A stretch of DNA of 64,000 nucleotides from Herbaspirillum sp. GW103. GTDB lineage: Bacteria > Pseudomonadota > Gammaproteobacteria > Burkholderiales > Burkholderiaceae_D. A program made the translations under genes and the position numbers. Where the stretch lies: positions 1-64,000 of the forward strand of contig NZ_AJVC01000001.1 in NCBI RefSeq assembly GCF_000261365.1. Direction: 5' to 3'. The stretch's first letter is position 1. Each line of letters starts with the position of its first letter. Positions 18,119 through 26,390 of the stretch are shown one piece after another. The notes beneath the pieces were generated by a model. It saw only the letters and a program-made list of their open reading frames with translations, searched no databases and had not been told where the DNA came from.

Positions 18119-21058
18119 TCAGGCAGGCTGCGGGTCAAGCAGGTCTTCAATGGCCGCAATATCCACCGCATCCCGCTGCTCCGCCCTCAGCAGTTCATCG
18201 GCATAACTGCGCCACAAGCCACTGTGCAGGAAGTAGCGGAACAGCTCCGTATCCAGATGCTGCTCCCGGCACATCCTGGCCATGATGCGCAGCGATTCCG
18301 ACAAGGTCTTGGCCGGCTTGTAAGGACGGTCCGCTGCGGTCAGCGCTTCGAAGACGTCGGCCAGCGCCATCACCCTGTCCTGCAAGGGTAGTTCGGCTGC
18401 GCGCAGGCGGCGCGGATAACCGCTGCCATCCATCTTCTCGTGATGATTGGCAGCGGTATCGGGCACGCTCTTGAGCGAGTCCGGCCACGGCAGGCGCTTC
18501 AACATCACCAGCGTCTGCACGATGTGGTTGTTGATGGCGAAGCGGTCTTCCTCGGTCAGCGTGCCGCGCCGTACCGTCAGGTTGTGCAGCTCGCCCATGT
18601 TCTGCCGGACCTGCGGCAAGCGCATGTCGAAGCCCAGAGTATTGCGCGGATCGCCCCGTTCAACCGGCGGGCGGTGCCCCTCTTCCCAGGCCACCTCGTG
18701 CTCGGGACGATCGGCCAGCAACTGCTCGGTGCAGGGAAGCGCCTGCTGCACCTGAGCGCCACGCGCGGCGGCGAGCCGCCGGCTCTCTTCGTCAGCCAGA
18801 CCCAGGCTGTCATCGAAATGACGCTGCCAGGTCTGCGTGGCGATCTGGCGCAGGCGTGCGATGGCCTCGTCCGACATGGCCTCGCCGCCAACATTGCACT
18901 GCGCGACAAAGGCAAAATCCTCGCGCAACTGCTGTCGGCGCTGTTGCAGCTGCACGCGCCAGGCTTCGGCCTGGGCCGGGGGCAGGGTGGTGTAGAGCTC
19001 GCGCAGCAGATCCAGTTCGGCATCGCGCCACAGAACCTCGAAGCGCATGCGCACTTCATGGATGCGGTTGTGGATCACTTCCAGCTTGGTGGCCTTGTCC
19101 ACGATGTGCTCGGGACTGGTGACCTTGCCGCAGTCGTGCAGCAGCGCGGCCAGCTGGAAGGCATAGCGCTGGTCTTCGTCGAGCCGGAAGTCGGCATAGC
19201 GGCCCTGGTCTTCCTGCGCCAGCCGGTCCACCAACTGGATGGCCAGGTGCGGTACCCGCTCGCAGTGGCCACCGGTGTAGGGACTCTTCGCATCGATGGC
19301 ATCGGCCATGAGACGGATCAGGGACTCCAGCAGCGCCTTTTGTGCGGCGATCAGCTGACGTGTCTCGATGGCCACGGCCAGCATGCCCGAAAGACGCCGC
19401 GCAAAGGCCAGGAAGCGCGGATCCTCGTGGGCGCTGTCATGGGCGTGCATGAGCACCAGCAGACCTTCAAGCGAGCCATCGCGACCACGCAGATCCAGTT
19501 CCACGCGCAGGCGGCCATCCTCGGTCTCGCGTGCTTCAAGTGCACAAGCGGCCCCGGCAGCCTCTGCGCCCTGCTCGTCATAAGCCATGCTGTCGGCCAG
19601 GCCGCATTGCTGGCCATAGGCCGCAGCCCGCTGCATCTGGCTGCCCTCGCGCTGCCACAGATAGACCGCGCCACCGTCGCAGCGCGTGGCCTGCACGAAC
19701 TTCTCCAGCACCTGCTGCAGCATTTCTTCGACATGCGTCTCGGTACTGAGGATGGCGCTGATGTCGAGGAAGGCTTCTACCGTCAGACTCACGTGGTCCA
19801 CCATGTCGGTGAGCATGTTGATCTCGCGCAGGGTGCTGCGACGCCGGTTCTGGATGCGGAAGTCGAAGCGCGACATGCGTCCGGCCCGCAGGGCGAGTCG
19901 CTCCATGCTGCGGCCGATGGCGCGTCCGGCCCACCACCCCAATGGCAGGAAGGCCAGCACCACCAGAAAGGCCACCAGTACCAGGGTCTTGCGATTGCGG
20001 TCGAGCTGGCCCAGCAGCTCGTCGCCGGGGGCCGCAATGAGCAGCTTGAGGGCATGGCCGTCGATGACATTGAAGGGCAATGACAGACCCAGCCACTCCC
20101 GTCCGCCCACGCTGTAGAGCGTGCTGGTCTGGCCATCCCGTGCGCGCTCGGCCAGGTGCGACAGGCTCGGTACATCCAGCTCCGGCAGGCCCCGGAAACG
20201 GAAGTGCTCGCCGTCCTGCTCCAGTACGCGCGCCATGTCGCTGTAGGCGATCACGCGCTGGTTCTCGTCCACCAGCGCCAGCTCACTGTGGGGCGTCAGG
20301 CGCAGGTTGCCCAGACTGGCGGCGAGGTCATCGAGTGTCATGTCGATGGCCACCACGGCATCGGTGTTGCGGGCACGCTGCGACAGGCTGATACCGATCT
20401 GGCGCGTGGTGAAAAATACGTAAGGGGCGGAGATGGAGGGGATCAGCGAACGGTCCGCCGTGGCGTACCAGGGGCGCGTGCGCGGGTCGAAGCGATAGCC
20501 GGCCTCGTCGCGCAGGCTCAGCAGTTTCAGTTCGGCGTCGTAGAAGCGATATTGCCCGTGCTGCGCACCGTGGGCATCGTGCACGATGGTCTGCACGAGG
20601 AAAGCCGATGCAGTCGGCGCGGAGAAGAAAGCGCGCTGCTCCGCACCCCGCAGCGAGCGCACCAGCAGGAAGTCGCCATTGGGATAGCCCACGTAGACCG
20701 CCGACACCAGCGGATTGGCAACCAGGTCGATGGAGAAGGCCGCGATGCGCGTGAGGCGCTCATCAAGCCGGGTGGATTCGGTGATCGGATCGAAGGCCAG
20801 CTGGCGCAGCGTGGCCACGGCAGGGTCGATGATGCGGCGCGAGCGCTCGGTCATGATGCGCCCGGCATCCTCGGCGGAACGCTCGGCCATGTCCAGCAGC
20901 ACCTGGCGTGCCCCCCACCAGCCTACTGAGACCAGCACCACCGCCAGCAGGACCATGCCCGCCATCACCAGTGCGGAAATGCCGAAGCGCACCGGCAGAC
21001 CAGGCACGGTGGCGTCGTCATCAGAGGGATCAAACAAGGGGCGTTCGGGAAGGGGCAT
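18119..21058 (-). CDS. Membrane HD-GYP phosphodiesterase with Cache and GAF domains
   Basis: 979 aa (start at MPLPERPLF; the frame extends 72 bp upstream to a GTG). Order: membrane helix 25-48; periplasmic double-Cache-like sensor about 50-345; second helix 358-380; HAMP-like linker; GAF-like domain about 430-570; HD-GYP output. HD motif HDCGK is at 641-645, and HHEKMDGSGYP begins at 872. The family hydrolyses cyclic di-GMP. The gap between these motifs is about 230 residues, some 165 more than usual, because of a charged helical insertion (about 676-835). It senses an unknown periplasmic ligand. Confidence 0.92.
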   Translation of the reverse strand: MPLPERPLFDPSDDDATVPGLPVRFGISALVMAGMVLLAVVLVSVGWWGARQVLLDMAERSAEDAGRIMTERSRRIIDPAVATLRQLAFDPITESTRLDERLTRIAAFSIDLVANPLVSAVYVGYPNGDFLLVRSLRGAEQRAFFSAPTASAFLVQTIVHDAHGAQHGQYRFYDAELKLLSLRDEAGYRFDPRTRPWYATADRSLIPSISAPYVFFTTRQIGISLSQRARNTDAVVAIDMTLDDLAASLGNLRLTPHSELALVDENQRVIAYSDMARVLEQDGEHFRFRGLPELDVPSLSHLAERARDGQTSTLYSVGGREWLGLSLPFNVIDGHALKLLIAAPGDELLGQLDRNRKTLVLVAFLVVLAFLPLGWWAGRAIGRSMERLALRAGRMSRFDFRIQNRRRSTLREINMLTDMVDHVSLTVEAFLDISAILSTETHVEEMLQQVLEKFVQATRCDGGAVYLWQREGSQMQRAAAYGQQCGLADSMAYDEQGAEAAGAACALEARETEDGRLRVELDLRGRDGSLEGLLVLMHAHDSAHEDPRFLAFARRLSGMLAVAIETRQLIAAQKALLESLIRLMADAIDAKSPYTGGHCERVPHLAIQLVDRLAQEDQGRYADFRLDEDQRYAFQLAALLHDCGKVTSPEHIVDKATKLEVIHNRIHEVRMRFEVLWRDAELDLLRELYTTLPPAQAEAWRVQLQQRRQQLREDFAFVAQCNVGGEAMSDEAIARLRQIATQTWQRHFDDSLGLADEESRRLAAARGAQVQQALPCTEQLLADRPEHEVAWEEGHRPPVERGDPRNTLGFDMRLPQVRQNMGELHNLTVRRGTLTEEDRFAINNHIVQTLVMLKRLPWPDSLKSVPDTAANHHEKMDGSGYPRRLRAAELPLQDRVMALADVFEALTAADRPYKPAKTLSESLRIMARMCREQHLDTELFRYFLHSGLWRSYADELLRAEQRDAVDIAAIEDLLDPQPA

Positions 21059-21302
21059 CGAGCACGCAGTGACTGGGTGACATGCAGCGGAACCCGCGAT
21101 GCCATCGGCGCCGCCCACCCACCGGCGCACAACGGGACACGGCCTCTTTTATCTCCGCGTCAATATACCGGAATTACGTTGGGCCAGCAAAAAGCGGTCA
21201 CGCGGCGTCTGCGGGCGTGGCCCGGTGGCGGCGACACGCCGGACATGCCGACAGAAAAACCACACATTTATCAACAGATCACGGCACGTTGTAGCAATTG
21301 GT

Positions 21303-21337
21303 GTACAATACGACTTGTACTTGCATCAAGTTGTATT
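21303..21337 (+). promoter_or_regulatory. Stem-loop in the cspA leader
   Basis: Overlapping inverted repeats: GTACAA/TTGTAC (21303-21308 with 21315-21320) and AATACGACTT/AAGTTGTATT (21307-21316 with 21328-21337, one mismatch). They sit about 140 nt before the cold-shock ATG. Long, structured 5' leaders that respond to temperature are typical of cspA-like mRNAs; here the role is inference. Confidence 0.5.
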
Positions 21338-21475
21338 CTTGTTGGTTCCAATTCCGCCTGACTGTCGTTCCCTCCTCGGTCGTTCTGTTTTCTTTCCTTC
21401 GGTTTCAGTTCTTGGTTTCAAGTGCCTTCCAGGCAGATGCCTTCATTCGTCCCAAACTTTCCAGAGGAAACAAAC

Positions 21476-21685
21476 ATGAGCACTCAAACCGGCGTAGTCA
21501 AATGGTTCAACGATGCCAAGGGCTTCGGCTTCATCACTCCTGATGCCGGCGGTGCCGACGTCTTCGCGCACTTCCAGGACATCCAGTCCAACGGCTTCCG
21601 CAGCCTGTCGGAAAACCAGCGCGTGTCCTTCGACCGCGGTGTCGGCCCCAAGGGTGAAAAGGCCACCAACATCAAGGTCATCTAA
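21476..21685 (+). CDS. Cold-shock protein, CspA family
   Basis: 69 aa, one OB-fold cold-shock domain. RNP1 (KGFGFITP) and RNP2 (DVFAHF) single-strand nucleic-acid binding motifs are intact. It acts as an RNA chaperone. AGAGGAAA precedes the ATG by 7 nt, and the leader is probably long (see stem-loop at 21303). No terminator follows directly; the first one on this strand is at 22196, after the AGATA hairpin region. Confidence 0.96.
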   Translation: MSTQTGVVKWFNDAKGFGFITPDAGGADVFAHFQDIQSNGFRSLSENQRVSFDRGVGPKGEKATNIKVI

Positions 21686-21695
21686 GACCGCGATT

Positions 21696-22222
21696 TTCGC
21701 GCAAGCGAAGCAGGATATCCCCGCTGTCCGCGCCTGAACGTCCCCGGAATTCCATACGCTCCAAGGACCAGGCCGGCAGACTCCGCAGCCCTTTCATGTC
21801 GGCGCGAATTCATTCGCAGACGCTCACCTGGCAGATAGCCAGGGAGGGTCGGTTCCGAAGGAGAGGGCAGCGCAGGGCGTCGCCCTTGCCAGAGACTCCC
21901 CTGTGGCCGTGCAGATAGTGCGGGCAGGTGAACTTTGACGGCAGGGGCGCGTCGATCACGGCGCAAGCCGTGTAGCAAATAGTTAATTAATCGCTCGTAG
22001 AAGCGTGACACCGGACCGCACCAACGGCGGCTTCCGGTCCACAACACATGGGCCTGCTCGCACTCACAGATTGAGTGGGAGCAGGCCCACTACCTGGATT
22101 GCGACCGCACCGGCCAGATAGACCGGGCAGGGCACTCTCGCAGCACCTGGCAGATCGCCAGGGTCATGAGGGAATCCAGCGTTAATCAATGAACGGCCCA
22201 TCTGGTTTCAGATGGGCTTTTT
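21696..22222 (+). ncRNA. Candidate structured RNA with repeated AGATA-loop hairpins
   Basis: No ORF, but many stem-loops. Four share a 6-bp stem and loop AGATA or AGATC: 21827-21843 (CCTGGC/GCCAGG), 21907-21923 (CCGTGC/GTGCGG, two G-U pairs), 22110-22126 (CCGGCC/GACCGG, one mismatch) and 22146-22162 (CCTGGC/GCCAGG). Others are two GCAA-tetraloop hairpins (21696-21709, 21957-21972), ACCGGA/TCCGGT (22010-22038) and an 11-bp stem with an inner ACTC/GAGT helix (22049-22089). The series ends in a terminator at 22196-22222. Stems change while pairing is kept, which points to RNA. It may be a free RNA or the cspA 3' extension; no promoter was found. Confidence 0.6.
22196..22222 (+). terminator. Intrinsic terminator ending the hairpin region
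   Basis: Perfect 9-bp stem GCCCATCTG/CAGATGGGC (22196-22204 with 22209-22217), loop GTTT, then five T on the plus strand. The minus strand lacks a T run, so it does not serve the convergent transketolase gene. No protein gene ends within 500 bp upstream on the plus strand. Confidence 0.9.
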
Positions 22223-22255
22223 GCGTTCTGGAACCGGATAAACGATATAAATGAT

Positions 22256-24259
22256 TTAATCCGCCTGCACCTGCGCGCCATCCAGCAGCTGCAAAGCCTG
22301 CGCCACCACCGCCTCCGGCGTGATCCCGAAATGCCGGTACAGCACATCGGCCGGTCCCGGTGCGCCGAATCCCGTCATGCCGACGAAACCACCGCGCTCC
22401 CCCAGGTAGCGATCCCAGCCAAAGCGCAGCGCCGCCTCTATCCCCACGCGCACCGTATCACTGCCCAGCACGGCGTGACGATAGTGGCTGTCCTGCTGGT
22501 CGAACAATTCCCAGCATGGCAGTGAGACCACCGCCGTAGCCACGCCACGGGCTTCGAGCAGATCGCGCGCAGCGCAGGCGATGGCGACCTCCGAGCCAGT
22601 GGCCAGCAAGGTGACCTGGCGCGCCCCGCATTGCGCCTCTGCCAGCACATAGCCGCCGCGCGCACTCAGATTGCTCACCTCGAAACGCTTGCGTACCGGC
22701 GGCAAGCTTTGTCGAGCCAACACCATGCTCACCGGCCCGCTCCGGTGCTGCATGGCGACTTCCCAGCATTCCACCACCTCGCTGGCATCGGCCGGACGCA
22801 TCACCAGCATGTTGGGCATGGCGCGCAGCGCGGCGAGGATTTCCACCGGCTGATGTGTCGGCCCGTTCTTGCCGATGCCAATGGAGTCATGGCTGAACAC
22901 GAACTTGACCGGCAAGCCCATCAACGCGGCCATGCGCATGGCCGGGCGTTCGTAATCCGAGAAGGCCAGATAGGTCACGGCCAGCGGGATCACGCCGCCA
23001 TGCGCGGCCATGCCATTGGCCATCGCGCCCATCACATGTTCACGCACCCCGCAATGCACGTAGGCACCGCTGCGGTCGGCGGCAGTAAAGGCGTTGAGCG
23101 AACCCTTGTGCGCGGTCGGTGCTTCGAGATCGGCGCAGCCGACCATGCGTTCCGGGATCACTTCGGCCAGCAACTGGTTGAGGGCGGCCGAGATCAGGAT
23201 GCCGCCTTGCGCCTGCGCGGGCTCATGCGCGGTGCGTTTGAATTGCAGCAACACGTCCTGCCATCGGTCGGGCAAGTCACCGCGCAGGAGGCGTTCGAAT
23301 TCGGCGCGTTGTGTCGCCGGCAGGGCCTGCAGACGCCGCTGCCAGGCCGCATGTTCATCGCGATGGCGCTGACCGAATCCGCGCCACGGCGAGAGGATCT
23401 CCGGTGGAATCTCGAAGGGCGCATGCGGCCATTGCAGCAGCGCGCGTGCGGCCTGGGCATCCTCCGGATACAGGCGGGCACTGTGACCGCCGCGCTGGCC
23501 CTGCACGCGCGGGATACCACGTCCGATGACGGTACGGCAGGCGATCATCGAAGGCCGGTCCGAGGCGTGTGCGGCATCCAGTGCGCGCGAGACGGCATCG
23601 ATATCGTGCCCGTCCACTTCCACCACATGCCAGCCCGCCACGCGGAAGCGCTCGGCCACGTTCTCGCTGATGGAAAGCTCGGTGGCGCCGTCATCGGTGA
23701 TCTGGTTGTCGTCCCACAGCAGGGTGAGCTTGGACAGACGCAGGTGACCGGCCAGCGAAATCATTTCCTGGCCGATGCCTTCTTGCAGGCAGCCGTCGCC
23801 GACGAAGGCATAGGTGCGATGGTTGACGATGTCGTCGCCGAAACGCGCATTCAGATAAGCCTCGGCCACGGCCATGCCCAGGGCATTGGCGATGCCCTGG
23901 CCGAGCGGACCGGTGGTGACTTCGATGCCCAGATGCGGCGCGTATTCCGGATGGCCGGCGCAGTGCGAGCCGAACTCGCGGAAGTTGCGCAGTTCCTCCA
24001 GCGTGATGTGTTCGTAACCGGTGAGGTAGAGCAGGCTATAGAGCAGCATCGAGCCGTGACCATTGGAGAGCACCACGCGGTCGCGGTCAGGCCAGGTCGG
24101 GTCGTCCGCATGAAAGCGCAGATGGCGCGCATACAGGGCCGTGGCGATCTCGGCCATGCCCAGCGGAACGCCCTGGTGGCCCTCGGTGGCACGCACGATG
24201 GCATCGATGGACAGGAAGCGGATGGCATGCGCCAGCGGCTGCAGGGGATGTGGGGTCAT
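22256..24259 (-). CDS. Transketolase
   Basis: 667 aa from the ATG at 24259, matching TktA-type enzymes. Thiamine-diphosphate motif GDGCLQEGIGQE, N-terminal HGSMLLYSLLYLTGY, the catalytic GHPEY-like segment (SHCAGHPEY), and C-terminal GSEVAIA are all present. It transfers two-carbon ketol units in the pentose-phosphate or Calvin-type pathways. It follows a LysR gene on the same strand by 128 bp and lies away from gap/pgk, so it may be a secondary or inducible copy. The catalytic core appears intact. Confidence 0.93.
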   Translation of the reverse strand: MTPHPLQPLAHAIRFLSIDAIVRATEGHQGVPLGMAEIATALYARHLRFHADDPTWPDRDRVVLSNGHGSMLLYSLLYLTGYEHITLEELRNFREFGSHCAGHPEYAPHLGIEVTTGPLGQGIANALGMAVAEAYLNARFGDDIVNHRTYAFVGDGCLQEGIGQEMISLAGHLRLSKLTLLWDDNQITDDGATELSISENVAERFRVAGWHVVEVDGHDIDAVSRALDAAHASDRPSMIACRTVIGRGIPRVQGQRGGHSARLYPEDAQAARALLQWPHAPFEIPPEILSPWRGFGQRHRDEHAAWQRRLQALPATQRAEFERLLRGDLPDRWQDVLLQFKRTAHEPAQAQGGILISAALNQLLAEVIPERMVGCADLEAPTAHKGSLNAFTAADRSGAYVHCGVREHVMGAMANGMAAHGGVIPLAVTYLAFSDYERPAMRMAALMGLPVKFVFSHDSIGIGKNGPTHQPVEILAALRAMPNMLVMRPADASEVVECWEVAMQHRSGPVSMVLARQSLPPVRKRFEVSNLSARGGYVLAEAQCGARQVTLLATGSEVAIACAARDLLEARGVATAVVSLPCWELFDQQDSHYRHAVLGSDTVRVGIEAALRFGWDRYLGERGGFVGMTGFGAPGPADVLYRHFGITPEAVVAQALQLLDGAQVQAD

Positions 24260-24387
24260 GACAGCAAGGCGCGCCGACCCGGTGGCGGGGCGGTGCGTCA
24301 GTCTCCGTTGTAATGGTGGAGGCTTATTCTTGGCGCGCAGTGCACATGCAGGCAAGCGATGAAAATTCAGGCTTGGCTGAATTGGCT

Positions 24388-25275
24388 TCAACTAGACGAA
24401 ATCGTTCCGCTCTCTTCGCGCAACCACTGCAGGAACAGCACCACCTCAGGCCGCGACTTGTTGCGCGCCGGACAGACCGCGAAGTGTTGCGTGATCTCCA
24501 GTGTCATGCCCTCGGCAAACACCGGCTGCAGGCGAGTGCTGGCCAGATGGCCGGCACCGAAGGCGTTGCTCTCGAAGACCACGCCCAATCCCTGTACCGC
24601 CGCTTCGATGCTCATCATGGCGCGGTCGAAGCGCAGTGCGATGCGTTCCGGGCGCAGGTCCGGTGCGTAGCGGGCAAACCATTCCGGCCATTGCAGCAGA
24701 CTGCCGCGCGACTGGATCAGCGGTGCCAGCACCAGGTCTTCCGGTGTCTCGATGCGGTGACGCGCGAGGAAGTCCGGGCTGGCCATCGGAATCACCTGCT
24801 CCGAGAGCACCGGTTCGATTTCCAGATCCGGCCAGTGCGGCACGCCACAGCGGATATCCAGGTCCACCTGTCCGATCTCGAAATCGGATATTTCCGGCGA
24901 GGCCGACAAGCCGAAGGCAATCTCCGGATGGCGCTGCGTGAAGCGGCCGATGCGCGGCATCAGCCAGAGACTGGCAAAGCTGGGACTGGAGTGGATCTGC
25001 AGCGAATTCTCCACACCATGTCGCAGATCGTCGGTGGCCGAATTGATCGCACCGAGCGCACCGGCCACCCGGTTGAGATAGCTCTGCCCTGCCGGCGTGA
25101 GTTCCACCCCCTTGGTGGAGCGCTCGAACAGACGCAGCCCCAGCAGCTTTTCCAGTCGCGCGACCTGGTGGCTGATGGCCGAGGGCGTCAGGTGCAGTTC
25201 GGCAGCGGCAAGGTTGAAACTCTTCCTGCGCGCGATCGCCTCGAAGGCCATCAGGGAGGTCAATGGAGGAATCAT
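24388..25275 (-). CDS. LysR-family regulator, GcvA-like
   Basis: 295 aa. N-terminal winged helix-turn-helix (FNLAAAELHLTPSAISHQVARLEKLLG, residues 20-46) and a C-terminal periplasmic-binding-like effector domain typical of the GcvA/AmpR branch. It is divergent from the SDR and TRAP genes, with a CGCATCGATGCG palindrome between them, and upstream of transketolase on its own strand. It probably controls the SDR-TRAP pair and perhaps transketolase; the effector is unknown. Confidence 0.9.
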   Translation of the reverse strand: MIPPLTSLMAFEAIARRKSFNLAAAELHLTPSAISHQVARLEKLLGLRLFERSTKGVELTPAGQSYLNRVAGALGAINSATDDLRHGVENSLQIHSSPSFASLWLMPRIGRFTQRHPEIAFGLSASPEISDFEIGQVDLDIRCGVPHWPDLEIEPVLSEQVIPMASPDFLARHRIETPEDLVLAPLIQSRGSLLQWPEWFARYAPDLRPERIALRFDRAMMSIEAAVQGLGVVFESNAFGAGHLASTRLQPVFAEGMTLEITQHFAVCPARNKSRPEVVLFLQWLREESGTISSS

Positions 25276-25558
25276 GGTGTCTCGGTTTTTTGCTCTTGTG
25301 AAGGATTCTGCTGCGCTACAGCATGCACCGGCGTGGGCGTGCGGCCGATTTTAGCGCATCGATGCGGCAGATGAAGCTTCGTCACATTTCCATGACAAAG
25401 CATCACTTGTCGGCGTCGGATGAAAGTTCGAAGATCGCCGCCAGAACAACAGGCAGACACCCATCCACGGGCGCCATGGCAGCGCAAGCCGCCGGTCGGC
25501 GAGGTGGCGCAGGTCTTCGCTGTTGCTCGTTCGCATGCCACTTTCAGGAGACCACACC
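25276..25558. promoter_or_regulatory. Divergent control region of LysR and the SDR gene
   Basis: 283 bp. It contains the perfect 12-bp palindrome CGCATCGATGCG at 25355-25366, within a T-N11-A context typical of LysR boxes, and a GAAGCTTC palindrome just after it. I could not assign promoter elements confidently. Confidence 0.45.
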
Positions 25559-26308
25559 ATGCTGCTCAAGAACAAAGTCGCCGTCATCACCGGCGGCGCC
25601 GGCCTCAATGGCCTGGGATTTTCCACCGCGCGCCTGATGGCCGCACAAGGCGCACGCGTCGTCATCCTCGATCTGGAACGCGCCGAGCCCTCGACGGCAG
25701 CGGCTCGCCTGGGCGAGGGTCATCTGGGCCTGGTGGCCGACGTCACCGACAAGGCGTCCTGCGAGGCGGCGGCGCAGGTCGTGCTGCAGCAGTTCGGTCG
25801 CATCGATATCCTGGTCAACAATGCCGGCATCACCCAGCCGGCCAGGTTCCTCGACATCAGCGGCAAGGACTACGACCGTATCCTCGACGTCAGCCTGCGC
25901 GGCACGCTCTACATGTCACAGGCCGTATTGCCGGCCATGCGCGCGCAGCAGAGCGGTTCCATCGTGTGCATCTCCTCGGTGTCGGCCCAGCGCGGTGGCG
26001 GTATTCTGGGCGGTCCGCACTATTCGGCGGCCAAGGCCGGGGTATTGGGGCTGGCGCGCGCCATGGCGCGCGAGTTCGGACCGGAAGGCATCCGCGTCAA
26101 TTGCGTCACGCCAGGTCTCATCTCGACCGACATCAACAAGGACATCCTGAGCGCGGAGAAAAAGGCCGAGATCGCCCAGACCATTCCCCTGGGCCGTCTG
26201 GGCGGGCCGGAGGATGTGGGCGGCGTATGCGTGTTCCTGGCCAGCGACCTGTCGCAGTACTGCACCGGCATCACGCTGGATGTCAACGGCGGCATGCTGA
26301 TCCATTGA
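25559..26308 (+). CDS. Short-chain dehydrogenase/reductase (FabG-like)
   Basis: 249 aa, classical SDR. Cofactor-binding motif TGGAGLNGLG replaces the usual TGxxxGIG, NNAG is at residues 88-91, catalytic Ser is in ISSVSA, and Tyr-x-x-x-Lys is HYSAAKAG. AGGAG 8 nt before the ATG fixes the start. The aspartate after the second strand (ILDLE) suggests NAD preference. It is followed by a TRAP binding-protein gene, so it probably oxidises the imported hydroxy or sugar acid; substrate unproven. Confidence 0.9.
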   Translation: MLLKNKVAVITGGAGLNGLGFSTARLMAAQGARVVILDLERAEPSTAAARLGEGHLGLVADVTDKASCEAAAQVVLQQFGRIDILVNNAGITQPARFLDISGKDYDRILDVSLRGTLYMSQAVLPAMRAQQSGSIVCISSVSAQRGGGILGGPHYSAAKAGVLGLARAMAREFGPEGIRVNCVTPGLISTDINKDILSAEKKAEIAQTIPLGRLGGPEDVGGVCVFLASDLSQYCTGITLDVNGGMLIH

Positions 26309-26317
26309 GTTGTTCTG

Positions 26318-26339
26318 GCGCCGGCGTAGCGGCCGGCGC
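26318..26339 (+). repeat. Intercistronic inverted repeat between SDR and TRAP genes
   Basis: GCGCCGGC/GCCGGCGC with a 6-nt loop, 10 bp after the SDR stop, no T run. It could stabilise the upstream mRNA segment or set different expression of the two genes. Confidence 0.5.
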
Positions 26340-26390
26340 GGCTTCATCGATTCCCACCATGAGTTCTAAAAAAACGACAGGAGACAGAAG

